This document shows positions 19,264 to 29,856 of a DNA stretch of 64,000 nt, one piece after another (the stretch's first letter is position 1; every line of letters begins with the position of its first letter). The notes below the pieces were generated by a model. It did not search any database and had not been told where the DNA came from. It was given only the letters and a program-made list of their open reading frames with translations. The DNA lies in the NCBI RefSeq assembly GCF_018780585.1, contig NZ_JADMJL010000013.1, positions 25,236-89,235 on the forward strand. Direction: 5' to 3'. Source of the DNA: Methyloversatilis discipulorum (GTDB lineage Bacteria > Pseudomonadota > Gammaproteobacteria > Burkholderiales > Rhodocyclaceae). The translations under genes were made by a program, and so were the position numbers.

Positions 19264-21255
19264 TCAACCCGCCGCGAACACCAGGATGACCTGATCGACG
19301 GCCAGGCTCTCGCCCGCTGCGGCCGACACCTTCTCGACCACGCCGTCGCGCTCGGCACGCAGGATGTTCTCCATCTTCATCGCCTCGATCACCGCCAGCC
19401 GCTCGCCAGCCTTGACCGCCTGTCCCGGCTTGACCGCGACTTCGCGCAGCAGACCGGGCATCGGTGACAGCAGGAAGCGCGACATGTCGGGTACGGCCTT
19501 CACCGGCATGCGAGCAAGCAGTTCGGCCGCGCGCTGGCTCATCACCTCGGCGTCGACGCGCACGCCGCGATGCTGCAGCCGGTAGCGCAGGCCGATGCGC
19601 TCGACCTGCACCGCGAAGGGCTTGCCGTCCAGTTCGCCGCGGTAGACCGGGTCCGATACCTTCCAGTCGGCCACCAGACGATGCGGCTTGCCGTCGATGC
19701 TGACCACGTGGTCGTCGCCGTCGACATCCAGCTGTACGAAGTGGGCGACGCCGCGCAGGCGCACCACCGCTTCCGGCTTGATGCGGAACTCGTGGCCCGG
19801 CATCTGGCCGACGATGCGCGAGGCGCGCTCGTTGTATCGCTGGTGCACGCTGGCCGCCACCGCCAGAAGAAGCGGCTCGTCCTCGAAGGCCGCGGCGGAC
19901 GGGTCGAAGCCCTGCGGATACTCCTCGGCGATGAAGGCCGTCGTGAAGCGGCCGGCGGCGAAACGCTCGTGTCCCAGCACCGACGACACGAAGGCGATGT
20001 TGTGGTTCGGTCCGCGGATGACGAAGGCGTCGAGCGCGTCGCGCAGGCGGGCGATGGCCTCCTCGCGCGTACGTCCGTGGCAGATGAGCTTGGCGATCAT
20101 CGAGTCGTAGTGCATCGACACTTCGCCACCTTCATAGACACCGGTGTCGACGCGCACGGCATCGGTCTGCACCGGTGGCCGGTACTTCACCAGACGTCCG
20201 ACCGAGGGCAGGAAGCCGCGCGCCGGATCTTCGGCACAGATGCGCGCTTCCATCGCCCAGCCATCCAGCTTCACGTCGGCCTGATCGAAAGTGAGCGGCT
20301 CGCCGGCGGCGACGCGGATCATCTGTTCGACCAGATCGAGTCCGGTGATCAGCTCGGTCACCGGGTGCTCGACCTGCAGCCGGGTATTCATTTCGAGGAA
20401 GTAGAAGGACTTGTCGCGGCCGACCACGAATTCGACCGTGCCGGCCGACTGGTACTGCACCGCCTTGGCCAGCTTCACCGCCTGTTCGCCCATCGCTCGC
20501 CGGGTGTCGGCGTCGATGAAGGGCGACGGCGCTTCCTCGATCACCTTCTGGTGGCGGCGCTGGATCGAGCACTCGCGCTCGTTCAGGTACACCACCTTGC
20601 CGAACGCATCGCCCAGTACCTGGATTTCGATGTGGCGCGGCTCCTCGACGAATTTCTCGATGAACACGCGATCGTCGCCAAAGGCATTGCGCGCCTCATT
20701 GACGCAGGACGCGAAGCCCTCGTGCGCCTCGGCGTCGTTGAAGGCCACGCGCAGGCCCTTGCCGCCGCCGCCGGCACTGGCCTTGATCATCACCGGGTAG
20801 CCGATGCCGCGCGCGATCTCGACCGCGCGCTCCGGGCTTTCGATCGGATCGTTCCAGCCGGGAATGGTGTTAACACCCGCTTCCTTGGCCAGCTTCTTCG
20901 ACGCGATCTTGTCGCCCATGGCGGCGATGGCGTGCGTCTTCGGGCCGATGAACACGATGCCTTCGCGCTCCAGCGCATCGCAGAACGATTCGTTCTCCGA
21001 CAGGAAGCCGTAGCCCGGGTGCACCGCCTGGGCGCCGGTCGCCTTGCAGGCAGCGATGATCTTGTCAGCCACCAGATAGGACTCACGCGCCGGCGCCGGG
21101 CCGATGCAGACGGCTTCGTCCGCCAGTTCGACGTGCAGCGCGTTGGCGTCCGCTTCGGAGTACACCGCGACGGTGGCGATGCCCATGCGGCGCGCGGTGC
21201 GGATGACGCGGCAGGCGATCTCGCCGCGGTTTGCGATCAGGATCTTTTCAAACAT
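19264..21255 (-). CDS. pccA: Acyl-CoA carboxylase biotin-carboxylase/BCCP subunit (propionyl-CoA carboxylase alpha)
   Basis: 663 residues from the ATG at 21255 (MFEKILIANRGEI). Biotin carboxylase N-domain, ATP-grasp centre (KASAGGGGKGLRVAF, FLEMNTRLQVEHPVTE), C-domain, a BT-like linker and a C-terminal biotinyl domain with EAMKMENIL, whose lysine carries biotin. With PccB it carboxylates propionyl-CoA to methylmalonyl-CoA. This size with a fused carrier domain is the PccA/MccA/AtuF layout; the link to meaB and mutase supports propionyl-CoA. A near-copy of its ribosome-binding site and first 12 codons lies 118 nt upstream. Confidence 0.92.
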   Translation of the reverse strand: MFEKILIANRGEIACRVIRTARRMGIATVAVYSEADANALHVELADEAVCIGPAPARESYLVADKIIAACKATGAQAVHPGYGFLSENESFCDALEREGIVFIGPKTHAIAAMGDKIASKKLAKEAGVNTIPGWNDPIESPERAVEIARGIGYPVMIKASAGGGGKGLRVAFNDAEAHEGFASCVNEARNAFGDDRVFIEKFVEEPRHIEIQVLGDAFGKVVYLNERECSIQRRHQKVIEEAPSPFIDADTRRAMGEQAVKLAKAVQYQSAGTVEFVVGRDKSFYFLEMNTRLQVEHPVTELITGLDLVEQMIRVAAGEPLTFDQADVKLDGWAMEARICAEDPARGFLPSVGRLVKYRPPVQTDAVRVDTGVYEGGEVSMHYDSMIAKLICHGRTREEAIARLRDALDAFVIRGPNHNIAFVSSVLGHERFAAGRFTTAFIAEEYPQGFDPSAAAFEDEPLLLAVAASVHQRYNERASRIVGQMPGHEFRIKPEAVVRLRGVAHFVQLDVDGDDHVVSIDGKPHRLVADWKVSDPVYRGELDGKPFAVQVERIGLRYRLQHRGVRVDAEVMSQRAAELLARMPVKAVPDMSRFLLSPMPGLLREVAVKPGQAVKAGERLAVIEAMKMENILRAERDGVVEKVSAAAGESLAVDQVILVFAAG

Positions 21256-21389
21256 GGCGGGTCTCCGCTGCGAGGTCGCCCTCACACGCTGCGCGTGTGA
21301 AGCGGGGAGTGAGGTTCGCAGCGCGACCGCGCTGCGAGTCGCCGCGGTTCGCGATCAGGATTTTTTCAAACATGGCAGGTCTCCGCTGC
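21221..21389. repeat. Direct repeat of the pccA ribosome-binding site and first codons
   Basis: A 51-bp unit at 21221-21271 (inside and just upstream of pccA) recurs at 21339-21389 with three mismatches. It spans the leader, the ATG and the first codons. The spacer of 67 bp contains the 19-bp palindrome TCACACGC-TGC-GCGTGTGA at 21282-21300 and related GCGCTGCGAG and GCTGCGAGGTCGCC fragments. Confidence 0.85.
21248..21373 (-). pseudogene. 41-codon leader ORF made from a duplicated pccA 5' end
   Basis: The ATG at 21373 opens MFEKILIANRGD, the same first 11 residues as PccA, then diverges and ends at a TGA (21248-21250) that overlaps the true pccA start region: the shared bases read ATGTTTGA. 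The GC-rich middle contains a perfect 8-bp hairpin (21282-21300). It carries the same upstream GCGGAGACC-type leader as pccA. It is either debris of a partial duplication or a short leader ORF that now controls pccA translation. No function can be claimed. Confidence 0.5.
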
Positions 21390-21441
21390 AACTTGTGCGA
21401 CCAACATTCTCATCATCATGTTCAACCTTCCTTCCGCACCA

Positions 21442-22974
21442 TCACAGCGGGATGTTGCCGTGCTTGCGCCACGGGTTCTCGATCTGCTTGTCGCGCAGCA
21501 TGGCCAGCGAGCGGCAGATGCGCTTGCGCGTTTCGCTCGGCATGATCACGTCGTCGATGAAGCCGCGCTTGCCGGCGATGAAAGGGTTGGCGAACTTCTC
21601 GCGGTACTCGGCTTCACGCGCGGTGATCTTGGCCGGGTCGTTCTTCTCTTCGCGGAAGATGATTTCCACCGCGCCTTTCGGCCCCATCACCGCAATCTCC
21701 GCACTCGGCCAGGCGAAGTTCACATCGCCGCGCAGATGCTTGGAGCTCATCACGTCGTAGGCGCCGCCGTAGGCCTTGCGCGTGATCACCGTCACCTTGG
21801 GCACCGTGCATTCGGCGTAGGCATAGAGCAGCTTGGCGCCGTGTTTGATGATGCCGCCGTATTCCTGCGCGGTGCCCGGCATGAAGCCCGGCACGTCGAC
21901 CAGCGTGATGACCGGAATGTTGAAAGCGTCGCAGAAGCGCACGAAGCGCGCCGCCTTGATCGAGCTCTTGATGTCCAGACAGCCGGCCAGCACCAGCGGC
22001 TGGTTGGCGACGATGCCGACCGTGCTGCCTTCCATGCGCGCGAAGCCGACGACGATGTTCTTCGCGTAGTCGGGCTGGATCTCGAAGAAGTCGCCGTCAT
22101 CGACGATCTTGAGTATCAGCTCCTTCATGTCGTAGGGCTGGTTTGCGTTGGCCGGCACCAGCGTGTCGAGGCTGGGGTCGAGGCGGTCGGTCGGGTCGGT
22201 GCTCGGGCGCACCGGCGGCTTCTCGCGGTTGGACAGCGGCAGGTAATTGAACAGGCGGCGCGTGTACATCAGCGCATCGACGTCATTCTCGAAGGCGAGG
22301 TCGGCCACGCCGGATTTCGTCGTGTGGGTGGTCGCACCACCGAGGTCCTCGGCGGTCACTTCTTCGTGCGTAACCGTCTTCACGACTTCCGGGCCGGTCA
22401 CGAACATATAGCTCGAATCGCGCACCATGAAGATGAAGTCTGTCATCGACGGCGAATACACCGCGCCGCCGGCGCACGGTCCCATCACCAGCGAAATCTG
22501 CGGAATGACGCCAGAGGCCATCACATTGCGCTGGAACACTTCGGCATAGCCGCCGAGCGAGGCGACGCCTTCCTGGATGCGGGCGCCGCCCGAATCGTTG
22601 AGGCCGATCACCGGCGCGCCCACCTTCATTGCCTGGTCCATCACCTTGCAGATCTTTTCCGCGTGCGACTCGGACAGCGAGCCGCCGAACACGGTGAAGT
22701 CCTGCGAGAACACAAACACCAGCCGGCCATTGATGGTGCCGTAGCCGGTCACCACGCCGTCGCCCGGCACCGAGTCGTCGGCCATGCCGAAGTCGGTACA
22801 GCGGTGTTCCTTGAACATGTCCCACTCTTCGAAACTGCCTTCGTCGAGCAGCACTTCGAGGCGTTCGCGCGCGGTCAGCTTGCCGCGCGCATGCTGCGCG
22901 TCGATGCGGCGCTGGCCGCCACCGAGGCGGGCCTTCTCGCGCTTTTCGTCGAGCTTGCGGATGATGTCGTGCAT
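21442..22974 (-). CDS. pccB: Acyl-CoA carboxylase carboxyltransferase subunit (propionyl-CoA carboxylase beta)
   Basis: 510 residues, both halves of a carboxyltransferase. N-half: [17 protein letters not shown] and the acyl-CoA oxyanion region [20 protein letters not shown]-half: [33 protein letters not shown] and [19 protein letters not shown], which binds carboxybiotin. It transfers CO2 from PccA biotin to propionyl-CoA. Lies between meaB (18 nt upstream) and pccA (186 nt downstream). Confidence 0.93.
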   Translation of the reverse strand: MHDIIRKLDEKREKARLGGGQRRIDAQHARGKLTARERLEVLLDEGSFEEWDMFKEHRCTDFGMADDSVPGDGVVTGYGTINGRLVFVFSQDFTVFGGSLSESHAEKICKVMDQAMKVGAPVIGLNDSGGARIQEGVASLGGYAEVFQRNVMASGVIPQISLVMGPCAGGAVYSPSMTDFIFMVRDSSYMFVTGPEVVKTVTHEEVTAEDLGGATTHTTKSGVADLAFENDVDALMYTRRLFNYLPLSNREKPPVRPSTDPTDRLDPSLDTLVPANANQPYDMKELILKIVDDGDFFEIQPDYAKNIVVGFARMEGSTVGIVANQPLVLAGCLDIKSSIKAARFVRFCDAFNIPVITLVDVPGFMPGTAQEYGGIIKHGAKLLYAYAECTVPKVTVITRKAYGGAYDVMSSKHLRGDVNFAWPSAEIAVMGPKGAVEIIFREEKNDPAKITAREAEYREKFANPFIAGKRGFIDDVIMPSETRKRICRSLAMLRDKQIENPWRKHGNIPL

Positions 22975-22992
22975 CGTCAGTCCTCCGTGAAT

Positions 22993-23967
22993 TCAGTCCA
23001 TCGCCTGCAGCAGCCGCAGTGCGGCCGCCGATGCAGGCAGGGTGCCGGCGGCCACCGCCGCGCGGATGTCCGGCAGCGCAGCGCGCACCGCCGCGTGATG
23101 TTCGAAACGATGGCGCAGGCCCTGATCGACCAGCGCCCACATCCAGTCCAGCGCCTGCCGGCTGCGCCGCGCCTCCCAGGCGCCGCTGGCCTGCATGGCA
23201 TCGCGGTAGCGCAGGATGGCCGACCAGAAATCATCCAACCCGGCATGCTTCACCGCCGACACCTTGAGCACCGGCACCGTCCAGTCGGGCGAGGCCGCGC
23301 GCAACAGGTGAAGCGCGCCCTTCATCTGCTGCATCGCGCGCTCGGCCGCGGTTTCATCGAGATCGGCCTTGTTGAACACGACCACATCGGCCAGTTCGAC
23401 GATGCCCTTCTTGATCGCCTGCAGGTCGTCGCCCGCATTGGGCAGCTGCAGCAGCACGAACACGTCGGTCATGCCGGCCACCGCGGTTTCCGACTGACCG
23501 ACGCCGACGGTTTCGACGATGACCACATCGAAGCCGGCCGCCTCGCACACCAGCATGGCTTCGCGCGTGCGCGCCGCCACGCCGCCCAGACTGCCGGCCG
23601 ACGGTGACGGACGGATGAAGGCGTCCAGGCTCTGCGACAGATGCTCCATGCGCGTCTTGTCGCCGAGGATGGAGCCGCCGGTGATCGAGGACGACGGGTC
23701 GATCGCCAGCACCGCCACCTTGTGCCCCTTCGCGATCAAGGCCAGACCGAGCGCCTCGATGAAAGTCGATTTGCCGACACCGGGCACGCCGGAAATGCCG
23801 ACGCGGATCGAGCGGCCGGTGCGTGGCAGCAGCGCGCGCAGCACCTCGCCGGCGCGCAGCTGGTGATCGTCGCGCGTCGATTCGATCAGCGTGATGGTCT
23901 TGGCCAGCGCGCGGCGCTGGCCGGCCAGAACGCCATCAATCAGGGACTGATCGGACGCTTCGATCAC
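22993..23967 (-). CDS. meaB: Methylmalonyl-CoA mutase-associated GTPase MeaB
   Basis: 324 residues of the MeaB/ArgK family. Walker A is [14 protein letters not shown] near residue 60; then [21 protein letters not shown], the switch-like [10 protein letters not shown] and the base-recognition motif FNKADLDE. MeaB gates loading and protection of adenosylcobalamin in methylmalonyl-CoA mutase. Its ATG overlaps the mutase stop by 4 nt, the expected coupling of chaperone with client. Confidence 0.95.
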   Translation of the reverse strand: MIEASDQSLIDGVLAGQRRALAKTITLIESTRDDHQLRAGEVLRALLPRTGRSIRVGISGVPGVGKSTFIEALGLALIAKGHKVAVLAIDPSSSITGGSILGDKTRMEHLSQSLDAFIRPSPSAGSLGGVAARTREAMLVCEAAGFDVVIVETVGVGQSETAVAGMTDVFVLLQLPNAGDDLQAIKKGIVELADVVVFNKADLDETAAERAMQQMKGALHLLRAASPDWTVPVLKVSAVKHAGLDDFWSAILRYRDAMQASGAWEARRSRQALDWMWALVDQGLRHRFEHHAAVRAALPDIRAAVAAGTLPASAAALRLLQAMD

Positions 23968-26117
23968 GCGACCTTCGCCCGAATCGCGTCCAGCGTGTCC
24001 TTCGCGGCTTTCGGGATCGGCGTGCCGGGACCGAACACGCAGGACACACCGTGACCGTACAGCTCGTCGTAGTCCTGCGCAGGAATGACACCGCCGACCA
24101 CCACCACGATGTCGTCCGCGCCTTCTGCCCGTAACGCCGCGATCAGCTGCGGCACCAGCGTCTTGTGGCCGGCCGCCAGCGTCGATACGCCGACCGCATG
24201 CACGTCGTTCTCGATCGCCTGGCGCGCCGCTTCTTCCGGCGTCTGGAACAGCGGTGCGATGTCCACGTCAAAGCCGAGGTCGGCGAAGGCGGTGGCGATC
24301 ACCTTGGCGCCGCGGTCGTGACCATCCTGGCCCAGCTTGGCGATCAGGATGCGCGGGCGACGACCTTGCTCTTCGGCAAACTGGCTGACCTCCTCCTTCA
24401 TCGCGCCCCATCCTTCGTCATCGGCCACCACGGACTGATACACGCCACTCACCGCCTGCGTACTCGCGCGGTGACGGCCCCACACCTTCTCCAGTGCATC
24501 CGACACCTCGCCCACCGTGGCGCGCGCGCGCATCGCGGCGACCGACAGTTCGAGCAGATTGCCCTGGCCGGATTCGGCCGCGGTGGTCAGTGCCGCCAGC
24601 GCGGCATTCACTGCCGCGGCGTCGCGGCTGGCGCGGATGCGTGCCAGCTGCGCCACCTGCGATTCGCGCACCGCGACATTGTCGATCACCAACACGTCGA
24701 GCGCGTCTTCCTTGTCCAGCCTGTACTTGTTCACGCCGACGATAACGTCGCGGCCGGAGTCGATGCGCGCCTGTTTTTCGGTCGCGCACTTCTCGACCTG
24801 CAGCTTGGCCCAGCCCGACTCGACCGCCTTGGTCATGCCGCCCATCTGCTCGACTTCCTCGATGATGGCCCAGGCGTGGTCGGCCATGTCCTGGGTCAGC
24901 TTTTCCATCATGTAGCTGCCGGCCCAGGGGTCGATCACATTGGTGATGTGCGTCTCTTCCTGCAGGATGAGCTGGGTGTTGCGCGCGATGCGGGCCGAAA
25001 ATTCGGTCGGCAGCGCGATCGCCTCGTCGAAGCTGTTGGTGTGCAACGACTGCGTGCCGCCGAACACCGCGGCCATCGCCTCGACCGTGGTGCGGACCAC
25101 GTTGTTGTACGGGTCCTGCTCGGTGAGCGACCAGCCCGAGGTCTGGCAGTGGGTGCGCAGCATCTTGGACTTCGGGCTTTTGGCACCGAAGCCATCCATG
25201 ATGCGGCTCCACAGCAGTCGTGCCGCGCGGAGCTTGGCCACTTCCAGATAGAAGTTCATGCCGATGGCGAAGAAGAAGCTCAGTCGCCCGGCGAATTCAT
25301 CGACGTCCATGCCGCGCGCCATCGCGGTGCGCACGTATTCCATGCCGTCGGCCAGCGTCAGCGCCAGTTCCAGGCCCTGGGTCGCACCCGCTTCCTGCAT
25401 GTGATAGCCGGAGATCGAGATCGAGTTGAAGCGCGGCATGTTGCGCGCGGTGTATTCGATGATGTCGGCGACGATGCGCATCGACGGCTGGGGCGGATAG
25501 ATATAGGTGTTCCGCACCATGAACTCTTTGAGAATGTCGTTCTGGATCGTGCCCGACAGCTGCGCCTGCGGCACGCCCTGTTCCTCGCCGGCGACGATGA
25601 AGCCGGCCAGCACCGGCAGCACGGCGCCATTCATCGTCATCGACACGCTGATCTTGTCGAGCGGAATGCCGTCGAACAACCGCTTCATGTCTTCCACGCT
25701 GTCGATCGCCACGCCGGCCTTGCCGACGTCACCGACCACGCGGGGGTTGTCCGAGTCGTAGCCGCGGTGGGTGGCCAGGTCGAAGGCCACCGACACGCCC
25801 TGGGCGCCGGCGGCCAGCGCCTTGCGGTAGAAGTTGTTCGATTCTTCGGCGGTCGAGAAGCCGGCGTACTGGCGGATGGTCCACGGCCGCGCCGCGTACA
25901 TCGTCGCCTGCGGGCCGCGCACGAAGGGCGCGAAGCCGGGCAGCGTATCGGCGTTGGGCAGCCCCTCGACGTCGGCGCGGGTGTACAGCGCTTTCACCGT
26001 CAGGCCTTCCGGCGTCTTCCAGTCCAGGTTGGCGGCGTCGCCGCCGGGCGCGGATTTGGCGGCAGCCTTGAGCCACGCTGCGTATTCAGGGTGGGCGCTG
26101 CCCGTCGTGTCGGCCAT
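23964..26117 (-). CDS. scpA: Methylmalonyl-CoA mutase (single-chain, B12-dependent)
   Basis: 717 residues from the ATG at 26117. The N-terminal barrel binds substrate ([26 protein letters not shown]-type segment) and the C-terminal ~135 residues are the cobalamin domain with the base-off motif [13 protein letters not shown] and [13 protein letters not shown]. Length and completeness match the homodimeric Sbm/ScpA type rather than the MutA/MutB pair. It converts (R)-methylmalonyl-CoA to succinyl-CoA. First gene of the module mcm-meaB-pccB-pccA, facing away from a GntR regulator. No epimerase gene is visible here. Confidence 0.95.
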   Translation of the reverse strand: MADTTGSAHPEYAAWLKAAAKSAPGGDAANLDWKTPEGLTVKALYTRADVEGLPNADTLPGFAPFVRGPQATMYAARPWTIRQYAGFSTAEESNNFYRKALAAGAQGVSVAFDLATHRGYDSDNPRVVGDVGKAGVAIDSVEDMKRLFDGIPLDKISVSMTMNGAVLPVLAGFIVAGEEQGVPQAQLSGTIQNDILKEFMVRNTYIYPPQPSMRIVADIIEYTARNMPRFNSISISGYHMQEAGATQGLELALTLADGMEYVRTAMARGMDVDEFAGRLSFFFAIGMNFYLEVAKLRAARLLWSRIMDGFGAKSPKSKMLRTHCQTSGWSLTEQDPYNNVVRTTVEAMAAVFGGTQSLHTNSFDEAIALPTEFSARIARNTQLILQEETHITNVIDPWAGSYMMEKLTQDMADHAWAIIEEVEQMGGMTKAVESGWAKLQVEKCATEKQARIDSGRDVIVGVNKYRLDKEDALDVLVIDNVAVRESQVAQLARIRASRDAAAVNAALAALTTAAESGQGNLLELSVAAMRARATVGEVSDALEKVWGRHRASTQAVSGVYQSVVADDEGWGAMKEEVSQFAEEQGRRPRILIAKLGQDGHDRGAKVIATAFADLGFDVDIAPLFQTPEEAARQAIENDVHAVGVSTLAAGHKTLVPQLIAALRAEGADDIVVVVGGVIPAQDYDELYGHGVSCVFGPGTPIPKAAKDTLDAIRAKVA

Positions 26118-26177
26118 GGTTCTGTCCTTGCGGATTGCGGGTCGGCGCTGCCGGCACGGCATCGGTCGGATACCGGC

Positions 26178-26206
26178 TTGACTCAGCGCGCAACGGAGAA
26201 TACTTT
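26178..26206 (+). promoter_or_regulatory. Candidate sigma-70 promoter for the GntR gene
   Basis: TTGACT (26178-26183), a 17-nt spacer, then TACTTT (26201-26206). The -35 is a near match to consensus, the -10 only partial. On the opposite strand TTGCAT, 18 nt, TATTCT could serve the mutase operon, so the two promoters would overlap back to back. Confidence 0.45.
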
Positions 26207-26222
26207 ATCCATAATTATGAAT
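26207..26222. promoter_or_regulatory. Candidate operator between mutase operon and gntR
   Basis: ATCCATAATTATGAAT is a 16-bp near-palindrome (core CATAATTATG perfect, one mismatched pair further out). It is the most AT-rich spot of the divergent region and lies across both predicted promoters, where an autoregulating GntR/FCD repressor would bind. Its identity as an operator is inference. Confidence 0.4.
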
Positions 26223-26326
26223 GCAAGCGGATGTTGCGTTGCAGAAAACAGGGTCGGTCCCGATCTTGGCCGGCTGGCTGCAACCGGCTTTTCGCCCCTC
26301 ATCCGCGCTCAGCTCGAAACACACAC

Positions 26327-26992
26327 ATGAACAGCGAAACCCTGAATCCCTCCGCCGAAGCCATCGCTCCGCGCGCTCTGTATATAGAGGTCGCCGACCG
26401 TCTGCGCCGGCTGATCCAGAGTCACGCGATGGCACCCGGCGAGTGGATAGACGAACAGGCGCTCGCCACCCAGTACGGTATTTCGCGCACGCCGCTGCGC
26501 GAGGCGCTGAAGGTGCTCGCCACCGAGGGCATGGTGGTGCTTAAGCCGCGCCGCGGCTGCTACGTCGCGCAGATCAGCGGCGGCGACCTGGAAGAGATCT
26601 ATCCCATCATGGCGCTGCTGGAAGGTGAGTGCGCCGCCGGCGCCGCCCGCCGCGCATCCGACGCCGACCTCGCCGAACTGGCGACGCTGCACCAGATGCT
26701 GGAGGACAGCGCGGCCGCGCGCGACATCGACCGCTTCTTCGACGCCAACCAGCGCTTCCACCTGCTCATCCATCACATCGCCGGCAACAGGCGGATGGCG
26801 CAGATGATCGACGAACTGCGCGCCGTGCTGAAGCTGCAGCGGCACGACTCGCTCTACCTCGAAGGCCGGCTGGTCGCCTCTTTGGAAGAGCACCGCGTGC
26901 TGCTCGCCGCGCTGCAGGCGCACGATGCCGAAGCGGCCCGCCGCGCGATGCAGGAACACATCGAAAGCAGCCGCCGGGCACTGAGCAGCTGA
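26327..26992 (+). CDS. GntR family regulator, FadR (FCD) subgroup
   Basis: 221 residues from the ATG at 26327. The winged helix spans about 20-85 (GEWIDEQALATQYGISRTPLREALKVLATEGMV), followed by a linker with RRGCYVAQ and an all-helical FCD ligand domain with the metal-binding histidines in RFHLLIHHIAGN. FCD regulators respond to small organic acids or acyl-CoA-related metabolites. Divergent from the propionyl-CoA/methylmalonyl-CoA operon, so it probably controls it; the ligand might be a propionate or methylcitrate-type metabolite. Confidence 0.88.
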   Translation: MNSETLNPSAEAIAPRALYIEVADRLRRLIQSHAMAPGEWIDEQALATQYGISRTPLREALKVLATEGMVVLKPRRGCYVAQISGGDLEEIYPIMALLEGECAAGAARRASDADLAELATLHQMLEDSAAARDIDRFFDANQRFHLLIHHIAGNRRMAQMIDELRAVLKLQRHDSLYLEGRLVASLEEHRVLLAALQAHDAEAARRAMQEHIESSRRALSS

Positions 26993-27037
26993 CGTCTGCA
27001 GGAGGTCTCGACCCCGGCCGAGGCGTGTATCGAAGCT

Positions 27038-27055
27038 CGCCCACCGAGGTGGGCG
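27038..27055 (+). terminator. Hairpin after gntR
   Basis: CGCCCACC-GA-GGTGGGCG is an 8-bp inverted repeat about 45 nt past the gntR stop. The centre leaves few loop bases, so the inner pairs must open, and no T-tract follows. Weak terminator candidate. Confidence 0.35.
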
Positions 27056-27169
27056 CGTCGCGATCAAAGCTGGCGCCTACAGTCGCGGCAGCGCCGGCCG
27101 TAAAGGCGATTGCCTCGTCGCCGGCACCGGCGCAGGATGCATCCGCCTTGACCTTATCCGGGAGTCGCC

Positions 27170-27985
27170 GTGAAATCCGCTGTCGCCACCGCCCTGCTCG
27201 CCCTGTTCATGCCCACCGCGCATGCCCTCGAACTGCTGGTTCCCGCCTACTTCTATCCGGCCGATGAGGGCGCGAGCTACTGGCAGTCCCTGACCGACTC
27301 GGCGCCCGAGGTCGGCATCACCGCCATCCTGAATCCGGACAGCGGGCCGGGCAGCACGCTCGACGCCCACTACACCGCCGTGGTGGGCAGCCTGCAGGCT
27401 GCAGGCGGCCGCGTGATCGGCTATGTGCACACGTCCTACGGTACGCGCAGCGCCGCCACCGTGCGCACCGAGATCGACCGCTACTACGCGCTGTACGGTG
27501 TCGACGGCATCTTCATCGACGAAATGTCGAACGACACCGCCCACCTCGGCTACTACCAGTCGCTGCACGACTACATCCGCGGGCTGGATGGCAGCGGCTT
27601 CATCGTCGGCAATCCGGGCACGCAGACCGCCCCGGACTACCTCGCCACCGCCGACGTGCTGGTCACCTTCGAAAGCCCGGCCGCCGAATACGCCGGCTAC
27701 GAGGCGGACGCCTGGACACAGTCGCAGGACGCCAGCCGCTTCGCTCACCTGGTCTACGAGGTGCCGGACGCTGCCGCAATGCAGGCGGTGATCGCCCGCG
27801 CGCGCGCGATGAACGTGGGCCATGTCTATGTCACCGACGACGACATCAGCAACCCGTGGGATACGCTGCCGTCCTACTGGGCGGCCCAGACCGCCGCCGT
27901 GGCCGCGGTGCCGGAACCGTCTGCCTGGGCGACGCTGGCAGCCGGCCTTGGCCTGATCGGCGCCCGGCTGCGCCGCCGTCGCTGA
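27170..27985 (+). CDS. Secreted spherulin-4-like (GH135-type) protein with PEP-CTERM anchor
   Basis: 271 residues, starting at GTG (27170) with GGGAG six nt upstream. A signal peptide ends near AHA|LE. The middle is a TIM-barrel-like spherulation-specific family 4 domain (PF12138): LLVPAYFYP, ITAILNPDSGPG, VIGYVHTSYGTR, and VDGIFIDEMSND. The Asp-Glu pair (D117, E118) and E168 in LVTFESP match the residues I recall as catalytic in fungal Sph3, an alpha-1,4-galactosaminidase. The C-terminus is a PEP-CTERM signal: VPEPSAW at 247, a hydrophobic helix and RLRRRR. Likely a cell-surface or exopolysaccharide-acting enzyme; the exosortase is not in this window. Confidence 0.85.
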   Translation: MKSAVATALLALFMPTAHALELLVPAYFYPADEGASYWQSLTDSAPEVGITAILNPDSGPGSTLDAHYTAVVGSLQAAGGRVIGYVHTSYGTRSAATVRTEIDRYYALYGVDGIFIDEMSNDTAHLGYYQSLHDYIRGLDGSGFIVGNPGTQTAPDYLATADVLVTFESPAAEYAGYEADAWTQSQDASRFAHLVYEVPDAAAMQAVIARARAMNVGHVYVTDDDISNPWDTLPSYWAAQTAAVAAVPEPSAWATLAAGLGLIGARLRRRR

Positions 27986-28164
27986 GGCGCTGGACACGCG
28001 GCGCCAGCCGCGAACACAATGCACGCATGAACACCCGTGGCCGACCACCATGCCGCTGACCCCGACCAAGCGCTGGGTCGCGCTGCGCCACACCGGCCAC
28101 GGGCACCCGTCTCCGCACCGCCTCACGCGACGCGTTTCGCGCCCCTTCTCATTGCGGAGACACC

Positions 28165-29856
28165 ATGAACTTCAGCTTCCGACCCAAGCTTCTCGACACG
28201 CTGCCCGGTTATGACCGCGGCCAGTTTTCCGGCGACCTGTCGGCCGGCCTGACGGTCGGCGTGCTGGCGCTGCCTCTGGCCATGGCCTTCGCCATCGCCA
28301 GCGGCATGTCGCCGACCGCCGGCATCTGGACCGCCATCGTCGCCGGTTTCCTGATTTCCGCACTCGGCGGATCACGGGTTCAGATCGGCGGCCCGACCGG
28401 CGCCTTCATTCCCATCATCTACGCCATCGTCGCCGACTACGGCGTGCAGAACCTGCTGATCGCAACGATGATGTCCGGCGTCATGCTGCTGGCCATGGGC
28501 GCCTTCCGGCTCGGCAGCATGATCCGCTTCATCCCGCTGTCGGTGGTGATCGGCTTCACCAACGGCATTGCCGTCGTCATCTTCATTTCGCAGATCAAGG
28601 ATTTCCTCGGGCTGAAGATCGACGCGCTGCCGGGCGAGTTCTTCGGCAAGATGCGCGCGCTGTTCGACGCGCTGCCGACGCTGGACCTGCCGACGCTGTC
28701 GCTGTCGCTCGCGTCGCTGGCCGTGCTGCTGGGCTGGAATCGCGTGGCGAAGGACATCGCCTGGATGCGCCGGCTGCCCGGGCCGCTGGCGGTACTGCTG
28801 ATCGCCACCGCAGCCAACGCGCTGCTGCAGCTTCCGGTCGACACCATAGGCAGCCGCTTCGGCGGCATTCCGCGCGAACTGCCGGACGTCGGCCTGCCGG
28901 CACTGTCGCTCGGCCTGCTCGGCAAACTGATCGCACCGGCGCTGGCGATCGCGCTGCTCGGCGCCATCGAGTCGCTGCTGTCTGCGCGCGTGGCGGACAG
29001 CCAGATCGACGACCGGCACGACCCGAACCAGGAACTGATGGCGCAGGGCATCGCCAATGTCGCCGCACCGCTGTTCGGCGGCTTCGCGGCCACCGGCGCC
29101 ATCGCGCGCACCGCCACCAATGTGCGCACCGGCGGCCGCACGCCGGTGGCCGGCATGCTGCACGCGACGGTGCTGCTCGTCATCGTGCTGGCGGCCGCAC
29201 CGCTGGCCGCGCACATCCCGCTGGCCACGCTGTCGGCCATCGTCGTCGTCGTGTCGATCAACATGGGCGAATGGCACGCTTTCGCGCCGTCGGAACTGCG
29301 CCGCTATTCGGCGCCCTACCGCACCATCCTGCTCGCCACCTTCTTCGTCACCGTGGTGTTCGACCTGACGCTGGCGGTGGAACTGGGCATGGTGCTGGCC
29401 AGCCTGTTCTTCATCTACCGCATGTCCGACCTGACGCGCATCGATCGCCTGCCGCTGGAAGAGCACTACGGCATCGAAGCACTCGCGCGCGCCGACGGCA
29501 CGCCGCGCATCCTCGCCTACCGGCTGACCGGTTCGCTGTTCTTCGGCGCCGCCAACAAGCTGGAGAACCTGCTGCTGATGCAGGACGGCCATCCGGACGC
29601 AGTCATCCTCGACCTGGAAAAGGTGATCAGCATCGACACCACCGGCCTGGACATCCTGCAGACACTGCAGCGCAATCTCGCGCGGCGCGGTGCCACGCTC
29701 ATCCTGTGCGACCTGAACGACCAGCCGGCCTCGCTGATCCGCCGCTCGGGCTTTGCTGCGCGGCTGGGCGAGGACAACATCGCCGGCAACCTGACCGACG
29801 CCCTGCTGCGCGCGCAGGCGGTGCACCCGACGACGCCAGCCGTCAGCTACACGTGA
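28165..29856 (+). CDS. SulP family anion permease with C-terminal STAS domain
   Basis: 563 residues. Residues ~15-420 hold the SulP transporter fold ([64 protein letters not shown]), and ~440-550 a STAS domain with [20 protein letters not shown]. Members carry sulfate, bicarbonate or dicarboxylates; specificity cannot be told from sequence alone. The start has GCGGAG seven nt upstream. Its stop codon lies at the first bases of an 81-bp tandem repeat. Confidence 0.9.
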   Translation: MNFSFRPKLLDTLPGYDRGQFSGDLSAGLTVGVLALPLAMAFAIASGMSPTAGIWTAIVAGFLISALGGSRVQIGGPTGAFIPIIYAIVADYGVQNLLIATMMSGVMLLAMGAFRLGSMIRFIPLSVVIGFTNGIAVVIFISQIKDFLGLKIDALPGEFFGKMRALFDALPTLDLPTLSLSLASLAVLLGWNRVAKDIAWMRRLPGPLAVLLIATAANALLQLPVDTIGSRFGGIPRELPDVGLPALSLGLLGKLIAPALAIALLGAIESLLSARVADSQIDDRHDPNQELMAQGIANVAAPLFGGFAATGAIARTATNVRTGGRTPVAGMLHATVLLVIVLAAAPLAAHIPLATLSAIVVVVSINMGEWHAFAPSELRRYSAPYRTILLATFFVTVVFDLTLAVELGMVLASLFFIYRMSDLTRIDRLPLEEHYGIEALARADGTPRILAYRLTGSLFFGAANKLENLLLMQDGHPDAVILDLEKVISIDTTGLDILQTLQRNLARRGATLILCDLNDQPASLIRRSGFAARLGEDNIAGNLTDALLRAQAVHPTTPAVSYT

